Assembly: GCA_021030905.1 (NCBI GenBank)
Contig: JAGFMI010000014.1
Span: 248,001-312,000, forward strand
DNA length: 64,000 nt
Reading direction: 5' to 3'
Source of the DNA: Pyrenula massariospora
Lineage: Eukaryota; Ascomycota; Eurotiomycetes; Pyrenulales; Pyrenulaceae
The position numbers and the translations under genes were made by a program. The notes below the pieces were generated by a model. It saw only the letters and a program-made list of their open reading frames with translations, had not been told where the DNA came from and did not search any database. Below are positions 34,233-44,921 of the stretch, piece after piece (position 1 is the stretch's first letter; every line of letters begins with the position of its first letter).

Positions 34233-34941
34233 TTCGGCCTCAACGCATCTTGATGAAGCGGGCGGTCAAAGGCGGCTCGTTTTTGGATGACATACCATGG
34301 TCTCACAAAGGAAAGGAAGGCTTTGTGAGTGTCTTACCATTTGGAACAGTCTCTGCAGACAAAGAAAGGAGATGATGGAATATGTCTTCAGTATCTCGGG
34401 AGCTTAGAGCCACTGAAACATGCATTTAGGAGAACCGGTTGTGACCCAAAATTTTGCGGTCTGGCGCTGGCTCATCATAGGACCTTAAAGTTTAGCGTAG
34501 TTGTGATTCTATGCTACTTTCAGATCGAGGGAAATATGGCAAAGTTGAAAGATTTGAGGGACAGAAGAAATGAAATAAAAGATGGATTTCAAAACCGGTT
34601 CTCTTCCGAGATTCTCTCACAGTATAGTGGCTGCATAAGGTGCGTCGGACGGCATTTGCCAGAAAATGTGAGGACAGGTTTCAAGACCAGAATTTGAGGT
34701 GGAGTTGCTTTATACGCAGGGTAGGTGTACGCGAGTGGCAGGCAAACAGATGTGATCTTGGGAAGAGCTGTTCTAATCGCATATCGCTGAAACGCGACGT
34801 AAGGAGGTTCATTAGTCATTCGCATGACTAATCTCTCGAGATACTTGATGGCATTGAAGCACAAAGATGCTTGTAGTCTGCCTGTGGAGCCGCGATCGCA
34901 AGCATCTACCGGAACGCCAACCGCAAGTGAGAGCCATCAGA
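34233..34941. other. Intergenic region
   Basis: About 700 bp between the HExxH gene start and the SAR1 stop. Short frames only; no domain recognised. Confidence 0.45.
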
Positions 34942-35854
<913 letters not shown>

Positions 35855-36764
35855 TTTGGAGGCAACCGTCAGGGAAGGCGGGCAAGGGAAATGGAGGCTT
35901 GAGAAATAATAAGCCGGTGAGGGCGTATGCGATCAAGAGTTGGCGAGGGATGAAGAGAGTGGTATATGGGATTCGGAGAGTGTAGGGTATGTCGATAATG
36001 TCGAAGAATGAGAGGGCTTCTTTGCATTCGTGGGCGAAGATTATTCTTGGATTGCTGGCCTGAAGCTACGGACTCTGATGCCAGCCAAGACCCTTGGCAT
36101 TCTAGCCGCACCTGCAAACGGCCAGTCGCGGACTTACCGGATTTTAAAATCCTATGGTATGCTTCATAAGTTGCTCGGAGTTCATGTTTTGTCTCAATTT
36201 CAACTACAAATTCACACCCTTCTGTGAATATGGTTCAATTTACCGTGGAAAATGTATAAAATTCTACATTTTCCAGCTAACACCCGGGCATGATGGGGTA
36301 CACAACCATTTCCCAGGCGCATTTGCAGCCTCCAGCGGTGAGACGATGCACACTGAGGCTCACGCGACAGCTCGTGTACTGTCAACCATCTCCTGCCATA
36401 GGCGAAGACTACTTGACTTCACACAGTCACCTTTTACTACTGACCTCAGGGATACCACCCGGCGGGTCTTGGTGCTTTAAGAGGTGGACGATTTGTATTT
36501 GGCTCTCTGATTCCCTCTTTCAACCCATACCAATTCTGTCCTTGTCAATCTTGAATATATTTTGTCCGCATTTGCGCAAAAATTTCAGCCTCCTTCTCTT
36601 ACATATTTGCCATATCCTATGGTGTACACGTTTCGTGATGTCGACTGAATACTACTCTGTTCGTACAACATTGACCCTTTGACACTAGGTTCAATGCCTA
36701 CGCCACCGTAAAACTATACTTTTTACCTCATGGCTTTCACACCAGCTCTCATTAACTGTCTAGC
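35855..36764. other. Gene-free stretch upstream of SAR1
   Basis: The first few hundred bases are the SAR1 promoter side. A plus-strand frame of 130 codons at 36290-36682 has no recognisable domain and mixed composition. The left copy of the palindromic repeat (36084-36116) lies here. Confidence 0.4.
36084..36116 (+). repeat. Dispersed palindrome-containing repeat, copy 1
   Basis: 33 nt that match the copy at 38305-38336 at about 29 positions. It contains the inverted repeat gccaag-acc-cttggc and continues with cattctagccgcacctgca. Confidence 0.7.
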
Positions 36765-36806
36765 AACAAACCTAATATCTCTGAATGCCCTCAAAAATCT
36801 TTGTGG

Positions 36807-37334
36807 ATGTCTCCATGGGGAGACTTTTCATCAATCACAAGCCGGAACACCAATCCTGCGGTCATATCTATAGGCGAAGACTACGAGCATATCACTAGAT
36901 TTCACTGCTCGACCCCCGAATTCGCATTCTCCCCGTCGTCTACTTTCTTATAAATCTCTTCATGTACCCTCCTTTCATCCACCTTGACGTTACCTTCTAC
37001 CCTAACACTGTCTCCCCCCACCCTAACCCTCACCACTAAACATAAAGTCCTATGCCCCACCGACCGCTTCTCAGACGACTTACCCATCTACAAACACAGC
37101 GACTGCCTCAGCCACATGGTCCTGGACCTCGCACAAGCACACCTTCTAGTGCTCGGAGTGCGGCAGCAGGAGTGGGGACGGTAAGTGCCGAGGCGATGCG
37201 GACGAGAATACATATTTAGGGGTTGTGAGTATAGGGATGAGCCGGATTGGTCGAGGGGTCCGCCGCCGCTGCGGAGGGGAAAGGTGGTAACAAGGAGGAG
37301 GGAGGAGAGAATAGTGGCGAGGAGAGCGGAATAG
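36807..37334 (+). pseudogene. Uncharacterised spliced frame with one internal stop
   Basis: One plus-strand frame is open from Met36807 to 37180 except for a single TAA at 36951. A consensus GTAAGT donor at 37181 and a TATAG acceptor before 37235 then extend it in frame to a TAG at 37332-37334. Readable parts include 'MSPWGDFSSITSRNTNPAVI', 'EDYEHITRFHCSTPEFAF', 'FSDDLPIYKHSDCLSHMVLD', 'LLVLGVRQQEWG' and a basic C-terminus 'GKVVTRRREERIVARR'. I do not recognise a family. The internal TAA could mark a decayed gene, lie in a small unrecognised intron, or separate two unrelated frames. The region around it is CT-rich and simple, which weakens that part. Confidence 0.4.
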
Positions 37335-38751
37335 GGAATGATGGGACCATTGGTATACAGAGGCTGGATTGAAGGGGTGTGGTTCGGATGCCAAGGGGGG
37401 GTAAGATCTTATCCAGGACAAAATGAGCCTCTCTTCGTTCAGAAATGACCGCCATGGCGGCTTTGGAGAGAAATCAGATCACAAGACCAGGGCTTGGATA
37501 TACGTTCGGATTACACCATCCTAACCCGTTACCTTCGTTCTGCAACTTGAGGCAAGAAAACTCGCAACTCACGCGAGGCGATCGACAAAGCTAGGTTTTA
37601 CAACTAATTGAATTTGACGGTGTCGGCCGCGGGCCGCTGTGGCTGTCAGGATCTAGACGAACCCCTTACTATCACGTGGATCCATCCAGACAATGCCTTG
37701 CAAGGGCCAGGACCACGACCATAACCCCAAGCGTGCCGTGACCTTGATATGCACTTGTAGTCTCAACAGAGGGGACGGAAACCCAAGCTCTCGTCAGACA
37801 TCCCGAACGACATGGAAATCTCAAAGAATTCTCTCATGAACCCCTTTCCCCTTCTAGTACGCATAACACTATCCCACAAGCTACGCCCTACCTAGCATCC
37901 CCAATAGGTCTACAAGAGAGCCGATCAACTGGCACACCACCGACCACGGCAAGAAGAAAGGGAGAATCCTAACGAGCGCGACAGCTAAATCTTTTTCCGG
38001 TGTCTCAGCAATTCTTAATGGTGTGGGATATGGACTGTTCTGTCAGATATGCAGATGTCCAAAACCTCCAGTGGATGGAGAAGCCGGAATTGCAGACGGT
38101 GAAGCGTGCAGCCACCACGTTACTTGTGTTTGGGAAACGGAGGTGAAAGACGTGGTTGGCTACGTTGACTGGAAACGCTCCCAAAATTAGATGAGATGAG
38201 ATAAGATGGAGATCGCCATATCGTCTAGGGTCCAAGATGTTTTACCTGGGCGTACATTTCGGGTAGGTGAATGGCTTTTAAGAATTCCAAGCTCCTCCCA
38301 AAATGCCAAGACTCTTGGCATTCTCGCTGCACTGCAGGGGGAGCACAAGGATCCCGGGTCCTATCGCTACGAGAGACGACTTTCGTCAGGAGTTTACAAG
38401 GTGGAAAGACACGATTCATATGAAAATTTTGAATGCACATTCAGACTCTTCGGTGTGCTCTTTGCTCTACATATGATCCCATCAATGAGGGCAATTCACC
38501 GTCCGCCCTTTCAAACCTCCCACGCTAGTGTAAAATGCAACGAATGGCTCCCTCCCAATGCCGTTGTCATGCCATATAATCAATGAAACGTATAGTATGT
38601 GCTCGAGCTTGGTCCACACTAAAAATGTGGGCCCAAAAACCGATGAAAGATCCTTTCCGAGGTAGTATGTACAAGGAAGGGTAAGTGAAAAAATGCCCAC
38701 AAGTTTCAACACCTCATGACATAATTGTCCATGCAAGAATTGGGGTATCAA
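37335..38751. other. Gene-free stretch
   Basis: About 1.4 kb up to the stop of the DUF2457-like gene. Only short frames are seen. It contains the second copy of the palindromic repeat. Confidence 0.4.
38304..38336 (+). repeat. Dispersed palindrome-containing repeat, copy 2
   Basis: Contains the perfect inverted repeat tgccaag-act-cttggca (38304-38320) followed by ttctcgctgcactgca. It matches copy 1 at 36084-36116 in the same orientation, about 2.2 kb apart. Both encode K-T-L-G-I-L-A-A in one plus frame, but neither sits in a supported gene. Confidence 0.7.
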
Positions 38752-41103
38752 TTATAAAGAAAGAACATGTTGAGCCTGTTGGCCCAGGCCGTAGCAACGG
38801 TTACGCTCGGCACACTCCAGCCCAAGCTCCTTCATCCTCTCAACGCCTTTGCCGCGGGAAGTCTTTTTCTCCGAGTGCTCCTTCGCAGCCTTTCGACAGT
38901 GCTGACGCCAAAATTTCTCTTTCCGCTTTTGTCGTTTCTTCTCAAGGCCGATGACAATATCGATGGCGCCACGGACATGCAGATCTCGCTGAGAAGTCTC
39001 ACCGTCCGACGCACCACGTGAGGCAGTAGCTTGATGGCCTAGGTTGCGCTGTGCATAGAAATACGGGTTCGGGGTGTGTGGTAATGAAGAAGTACGGCCT
39101 AGCATGGGGCGCTGGGCTAAGCGGTTGATGGTGATCCCGATCGGGGAGCGGACGGTAGGAGAACCAGTGGCAGAGTTACGCCGAGTTCCTGGTGGGGAGT
39201 GTAATTTTATAGGCGCCGGAGATCGCAAGCGTTTTGGAGAATGACCAAAAAGTTTGCGCGGCGGAGGCGACTGCAACCTTTTTGGTGGCGGAGGAGAGTG
39301 AGGTCGCTTTGATTGGGGCGAGACTGTACGCTTAGCAGGCGGTGGAGAACGAAGACGCTTGGGAGAGTGAGCTGGCGACTTTTTGCTTGTTGCTGTATCG
39401 GCTCTCCGACGACCGCGTAAAACATCATTATCGAATCCTTCCAGCTGACCATTGATCCAAGTGTTGTCTTCGGTCTCCTCATCTTCATTGTCTTCCTCAT
39501 CGTTTCCCGCGCCATCTTCGGGGTCCGTCGTTGGGAAGCTAGGGTCAATGTCTTGTGGGATGGGTATGTGTTTTGCCTGCTTCTTCAACTCCATACAGGA
39601 CTTGTAAGCGGCTTCTAATGGTCGATCTTCGTCAAGAGTGCCGCAGACGAAATCCGTACTGTCAGGCAAGTCGGGGGTACTAGGACGCATTTTTGGAGCC
39701 CGGATGGGACGACCACGTCCTGAAGCTCTGAAGGTGTTGATGGAACTGTGGCGGATTTCATCATCTAGAGCGGACTCAATTGAGCTGTTGGATCTCCGAC
39801 GGAAGGTTGCGGGCCGTAGCTGCGCAAGGTGCTCAACGCTAGTAGCGGCTGTCGTTGTCGATGGAGCCCAGAATTGATAATCTGAGCCAGCGTCACTTTC
39901 GTCATCTGAATCGGCAAATCCGCCTTCGTCGTCAGACTCATTTCCGTCACTAGAGGAGCTGTCAGAAGGTGCAAAATCATCTTCGTTGTCGTCCTCGTCA
40001 GCATCATCGGCTTCTTCTTCATTGGCTTCATCTTCTTCCGCTTCCTCTTCCGCTTCTTCACCAATCTTTCGGATAGCCATCTCTTTCCTCATGCAGTCCG
40101 TGAGTGTCAGCTTGCGTTTGTGTTCAGTAGGCTCGCGAACCCAATCTTCTTCTTCATCGAGGCTACCAAACTCGTGGAAGGCGCGAGAGCTTGAGCCATT
40201 CTCAGCATCTTCAGCCTTCTCGTGAACTACGGGTGGATGGGCGATAGTTTGGTTAGGGACTTCCGATTCCCTTTCAGAGAGTGCAACGGATTGTTGGGTA
40301 GAAGTGCGGGAAAGAGTAGGCGAAATAGGTTGGGTGGTCTCGTTCTTGTCTTTCAGGACCTCCTCGGCTAATGATTGCTTTTCCTTGGACGCGCGTGTTG
40401 GACATGCGAACGTCAGCATGCATTTGCGCTTTGGTGGTTCAGCCGGTGTACTCTCTTCTTGTTTCGGTGGAGGTGGCGGCTCCTTCCGTCCACAAGCGAA
40501 CATAACGCGCCGTTTTCGACCGAGATTGGCCTCCACTCTAGACTCTTGGTTGTCTATAGTGGAAGGAAGCTGATCTGTTGACGTGGGTGCAACAATAATT
40601 TTGGATGAATTTGGGAGTTTGTCCATCGTGTTGAGGGGTGGAAGACGTGTCGGGGGAAGAGGTGGGCTCGGTGAAGCAGTGCGGGCTGGGCTCGTCATAT
40701 CGCAATCGCTAGTAAGCTCGGCCGTGGATGCTGTGCTTTGAGTCGAGAAACTTGAAGGGCCGCGCGATACGGCAGAGGATCGGGGTGCGTCATGGGGCAT
40801 AGACGGTGGGCTTTGCATGAGGGCGCGTGTGAGAAGAGACTCTTTACGCTCGTATGCCGAGGTTGAAGATTTGTTGTTGCGGCGTTCGGAATGGAAGAAG
40901 GGTTTCGTGGAATCGAGGGGTGATAAATCATCTGGCGGTTCTTCGACTTCTCCGGTGAGATCATCCTCTAGCGGACCGGCGAGCGATGCCGTGTTGTTGT
41001 TCAAATGGAACATCTTGAGGAGACCTTGTAGGGTGCCGCCGTTACGAGAGTGATCTTGTTGATGGTGCGCCATGTGTGCCTTCAATAAGGCAACGGAAGA
41101 CAA
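38752..41103 (-). CDS. DUF2457-like, highly charged nuclear-type protein
   Basis: A single exon gives 783 aa. It is mostly low-complexity: Ser/Pro-rich N-terminal third, two short Cys-containing basic repeats (RKRRVMFACGRKE and RKCMLTFACPTRA), then 'LTLTDCMRKEMAIRKIGEEA' leading into a long Glu/Asp tract. A repeated SPKR/SPPP basic segment follows (SPKRLRSPPPAKRTVSPQSK) and a Lys/Arg-rich C-terminus. The Cys-containing basic motifs and the acidic block fit the fungal DUF2457 family as I remember it; this rests on recall and was not searched. Function is unknown. The composition suggests a nuclear, phosphorylated, largely disordered protein. No signal peptide or membrane segment is seen. Confidence 0.8.
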   Translation of the reverse strand: MSSVALLKAHMAHHQQDHSRNGGTLQGLLKMFHLNNNTASLAGPLEDDLTGEVEEPPDDLSPLDSTKPFFHSERRNNKSSTSAYERKESLLTRALMQSPPSMPHDAPRSSAVSRGPSSFSTQSTASTAELTSDCDMTSPARTASPSPPLPPTRLPPLNTMDKLPNSSKIIVAPTSTDQLPSTIDNQESRVEANLGRKRRVMFACGRKEPPPPPKQEESTPAEPPKRKCMLTFACPTRASKEKQSLAEEVLKDKNETTQPISPTLSRTSTQQSVALSERESEVPNQTIAHPPVVHEKAEDAENGSSSRAFHEFGSLDEEEDWVREPTEHKRKLTLTDCMRKEMAIRKIGEEAEEEAEEDEANEEEADDADEDDNEDDFAPSDSSSSDGNESDDEGGFADSDDESDAGSDYQFWAPSTTTAATSVEHLAQLRPATFRRRSNSSIESALDDEIRHSSINTFRASGRGRPIRAPKMRPSTPDLPDSTDFVCGTLDEDRPLEAAYKSCMELKKQAKHIPIPQDIDPSFPTTDPEDGAGNDEEDNEDEETEDNTWINGQLEGFDNDVLRGRRRADTATSKKSPAHSPKRLRSPPPAKRTVSPQSKRPHSPPPPKRLQSPPPRKLFGHSPKRLRSPAPIKLHSPPGTRRNSATGSPTVRSPIGITINRLAQRPMLGRTSSLPHTPNPYFYAQRNLGHQATASRGASDGETSQRDLHVRGAIDIVIGLEKKRQKRKEKFWRQHCRKAAKEHSEKKTSRGKGVERMKELGLECAERNRCYGLGQQAQHVLSL

Positions 41104-44100
41104 GCGCGGTTCAAGGACAAACGGTAAGTGATGGCAGGAGTGGTGAAACAGAACGATGCCGGTGTAAACGAGTCCGGCTCGGTCTGGTTAACCGTTGAGA
41201 TTGATAAGGGCGTCCAGAAGGACTACTATTGTCATAAATTAGAGGCAGACATGGTGGATATGATGCCGCAAAGCGTCAAGGATGATGGCAGATCTCTATA
41301 TGGCTCTTTTCGAAACGTGCGGCGATAATCTTAGAAAGCGGGTCAGGGTCGAGACGACAGAATGGTCGTTCTCCGAGAGAAGGTCAATGCAAAATTCCTG
41401 AGAGGCAGACTCGCTGATGTAGGCTGAGTGGGAGGGCTCGGCGCGGGATCCTTGGGGAAGGACGGGGTCCAAAGTTTGGCTAAGCACGTTGTTGGGAAGA
41501 GTGGCTGAGAAATAAGCTGGCCAGGAGGAAATAGGTAGGGGTAATGGTCAAAAAAGTAAGCTGCTCAGGAGGGGGGAGTTGACATAAAAGCAATGAGTTG
41601 AGAGGGATGTGTCAGCAGTGATGTGAGAGAGAGGAGAGTCGCAGTGAAGCGATCGGATTTTTGTGTGTTTGGGGAGTTGTTGAAGGGAGCCGGGGGGTGA
41701 TGGGTGAAAGGAAGAGAGGTCGCCGGACGCAGCAGTAGTGATAATAGTGGGGGGGTCACTCAGAAAACCAAGTTTTTTCGCTCAGCCCCGAGTATCTGGT
41801 AAGGGTATTGGTAATGAAAAATTACAAACATGAGCGAATGATTCTTCGGTCCCTGTAACTTTTCAACTCTTGGGGGGTGTCAGACCTAGCCGAGTGTGGG
41901 CACCGAGCGGTCATGGGCGATTGTTAGGGTACAAGATCTTGCGGGCGAGTTGGGGGCGCGACTTTGGTATCGACCGCAGCCGGCACCTCAACCGAAGTCT
42001 TTCTTCTGCGCGGCTTTTCCGGTCGTCGTTAGGCCTGTATTACCAATGTTACATGGCCGTGTAATCTCCATCTCGGTGGGGTTTTCTCGAGCATTCGATG
42101 TTCATGCTGACACAGGTCTTTGCTTTTATCTTATTAGTTTGATATCTCTGTTTCTCTCTACTCCGTGACTACGTTTCTCGTCACTTTGGCTTTGTGTTAC
42201 TTTGTATTCTACGCCAAACACCGTGAAAGTCGTATGCAGCAACAAGGCTCCCAATTTGCGGTCGCGAGACTCAGCCATTCATCCGGTACTTCTAGTGTAC
42301 TGCGATTGGACGGCAATACGGACATGATACCGTGACATCTTGCAACGCTGCCATGCGACAAGGTCTGCCAAGCTGCCAACAGCCAACAACCGTGAATCGA
42401 GATCATCAGCCCTGTTGCCTCCCACAATCTTACACATCTGTCTCGTTCATTACAGGACTCTCCCTGCCAGAGGTTGTTGGTAGGTACAGGACAACGAGCG
42501 TTACAAGACGCTTCCCCCGCCTTCACTTACCATAGTACGCCCTTTTCCATTGAACCTCCCGAGCAGTCTTCTCGATCTGGGCAAACAGTCGGACCCTTGC
42601 GACAGCCACTGACGCGTGTGACTTTCTCCTCTCTCAGTCATTCGGTCAAACCCCACCATCGTCATTAATCTTGATCATGGTGATTACAAGCCGTGTACGA
42701 CCCATCGCATCCAGATTCCACATCAATTCGGGCTCACACCGTTAAGGCCCGAGGCACTCGCATAGACAGTCTTCGTTGCTTGAGACACGCATGACTGCGA
42801 GTAGCGACACATTGATGCTGCCCATGGCTCCACTCCGTGCTATCTGAAGCTTCCAGCGCCAGTCGGTGAGTTGACCGTTCCCTTCCAATTTTCGTAAGGT
42901 CCCCGTCGCGGATTGCGCGATCATGGCCAGTGCTCGTTTTAGTTTCCAAGGGCTTGCAATCCAGACCACGGCGACAACTTTAGCACCTGTTTGAGAGGGT
43001 GATTGCAATAATTAATTCCAACGATTCCACTGTGTCCGGTCCTCATGACTAGTGCTAGGCAGTCTAACTTCATTTAAATTCGAAAACTTCAAACTTAGCC
43101 TCCACAGAAGCTCGCCGACGTGGGAGATTGATTCGGTAAATCCGTGCCTCAACCCCGCGCACAACTACAACACGCCTCGAAACGCCTGCCGCAAAATCTG
43201 ATAGCACAGGCAGACCCAACGTTCTCCGAGACTGCGTCTAGCTTGCATGACATTACATAGTACGACAAGGCTGCTCCGTAAATTACAGCAGAGCTTGCTC
43301 GGAACCCGAATTCCAATCTATCGAATCTGTTAGGATTCTTCGGACGGCTCCGGCGGCAGCCGCATGAGGACCAACAATCTTTATAACTGCCTACGTACCA
43401 AACTTTTTATCTCATTCCCTGAAGCAGCAATTGGTTGTCTTCATCAGTGCCCAGGCGACAAGACCTGTCAGAAGCTGCAACATTAATTATGAATTCTGGT
43501 CTGCTCCACCAAGACGAGAGACTCGCAGGCCTCGGCATGTCGGTTACTGTCAGGGCGATTTTTAGTTTAGCTCGCCGACGCGCCTGGGCATACTATATGA
43601 GGCATTTTGCTTCACACCAATCCATTCAACCCACGCCCTCACAATGCTGAGGATGCAGCTACGATCTGCTCGTCACATATGCGCTGTCATAGAAGACTTT
43701 ACGACCACTGCTGCTAGTAGCATAATATTCTCCTTGTGTAGCCGACACCAACGTAGCTCCGTCGGCGCATTTCCTCACGAGCGCTCCATTCTACCCCTCC
43801 TTCGCCTCTACTAACGACTACCACGCCACCCAGTTCCCAACGCCACGTGGAGGGACAGAAAAGCAATTGCGCAACTCGACCTATGCAAGCCTCCCTCGTA
43901 CCACGCCGTCCACCATCACGCAATCAGCAAGCTACTTTCCCCATGAGGTCTACCTACAACTTTGTCGTGAGTTGGTGTTGAATTATACGATCTGACCTCG
44001 CGTTTTTCCTAGCTCAGAGCAGCATTAGCTGCCAACAGTCTCTCCTAAGGCGAGCTGTCACTATTGCTTTGTGGAGAACGCATTAGGAAGGTCAGGCACA

Positions 44101-44229
44101 TAGGATGCTGACCTCGGAAAGTATACGAGGTGAGACCAATTGACACGAGGCCAAGAATGCACCTGTTTCGATTTTGGGTACAGGCTCGACACTGTCATGA
44201 TTCTGACTCCTTAGGGACATCATCGTATG
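41104..44229. other. Gene-poor tract, left part
   Basis: About 3.1 kb. 41104-41760 is purine-rich on plus and probably the leader and promoter of the DUF2457-like gene. Beyond it I see only short frames. One minus-strand frame (42742-43008) reads loosely like protein but has no start or splice support. No RNA genes, terminal inverted repeats or transposase fragments recognised. Confidence 0.4.
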
Positions 44230-44337
44230 ATCAGATAAGTATTTCACGTGAATTCATATTGTTCTGAAGATTGGGATATGTCGTCAGTATGTAAAAACAG
44301 TATCTTGTCAACATTCACAATCTGAATCATTACCTTA

Positions 44338-44921
44338 GATGACGAATCTTCGTTTCAGTTGCCGTTTCCGACATGGTTAGTGTCTCGCATAGCCAGCAAG
44401 CATGTGCAATTATTTTCTTTTTGCAGGATGCCTTTGAGGCATACCGTGCAAGGTCCATTACTCTTTCATGCTCTCCTCAAACTTGATGGTGAATCAAAAC
44501 TTCAAATATGTTTCTTCCTCTACGTATGCTTTTAGCCAATTCAAAATGTCTTAACATTCTATTTAAGTCTTTGCTAAGCAGGCTCTTAATTCCCATCAGA
44601 GCCTCATTCTGAACAAGGACGCCCACCTTTCAAACTTGACGTCATACTAAGACAATACTCGAAGCTAGATGTCAGCAGTTTGAACTCTTATCACTATCAG
44701 CCGGACTGGAACCATTGCTAATATTTAATGTGCCACGACTTCTGGTTCTCAGCCTTAGTATCAAATACCCAAGTGAGCCGGATGCCTATCCACAGGATCA
44801 ACAATGCCGTAATCCGAAAAAGGATGGTCTTCAACAATTGTTGAGACTCTTACTAGAATCTTCCAGACCGGAGGTCAGTAGCTCCGGTCACGAAAGCACA
44901 GAAGCCGTTGACTCTAAGTGA
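44338..44921 (+). pseudogene. Possible decayed or unresolved multi-exon gene
   Basis: Several protein-like plus-strand segments lie close together with splice-like signals. 'DDESSFQLPFPTWMPLRHTV' is followed by 'GPLLFHALLKLDGESKLQIC', with a possible intron at 44376-44426 (GTTAGT...TTTTTGCAG). A GTATGC donor then precedes a CTAAGCAG acceptor before 'ALNSHQSLILNKDAHLSNLT'. A later frame (ending 44919-44921) reads 'LLSLSAGLEPLLIFNVPRLL' and 'LQQLLRLLLESSRPEVSSSG'. I could not join all parts in one frame or identify a family or start codon. It may be a relic or a gene my hand splicing missed. Confidence 0.25.

Noticed and set aside
39986-40225. Ser/Ala-rich plus-strand frame
   Set aside because: Antisense shadow of the Glu/Asp tract in the DUF2457-like gene.
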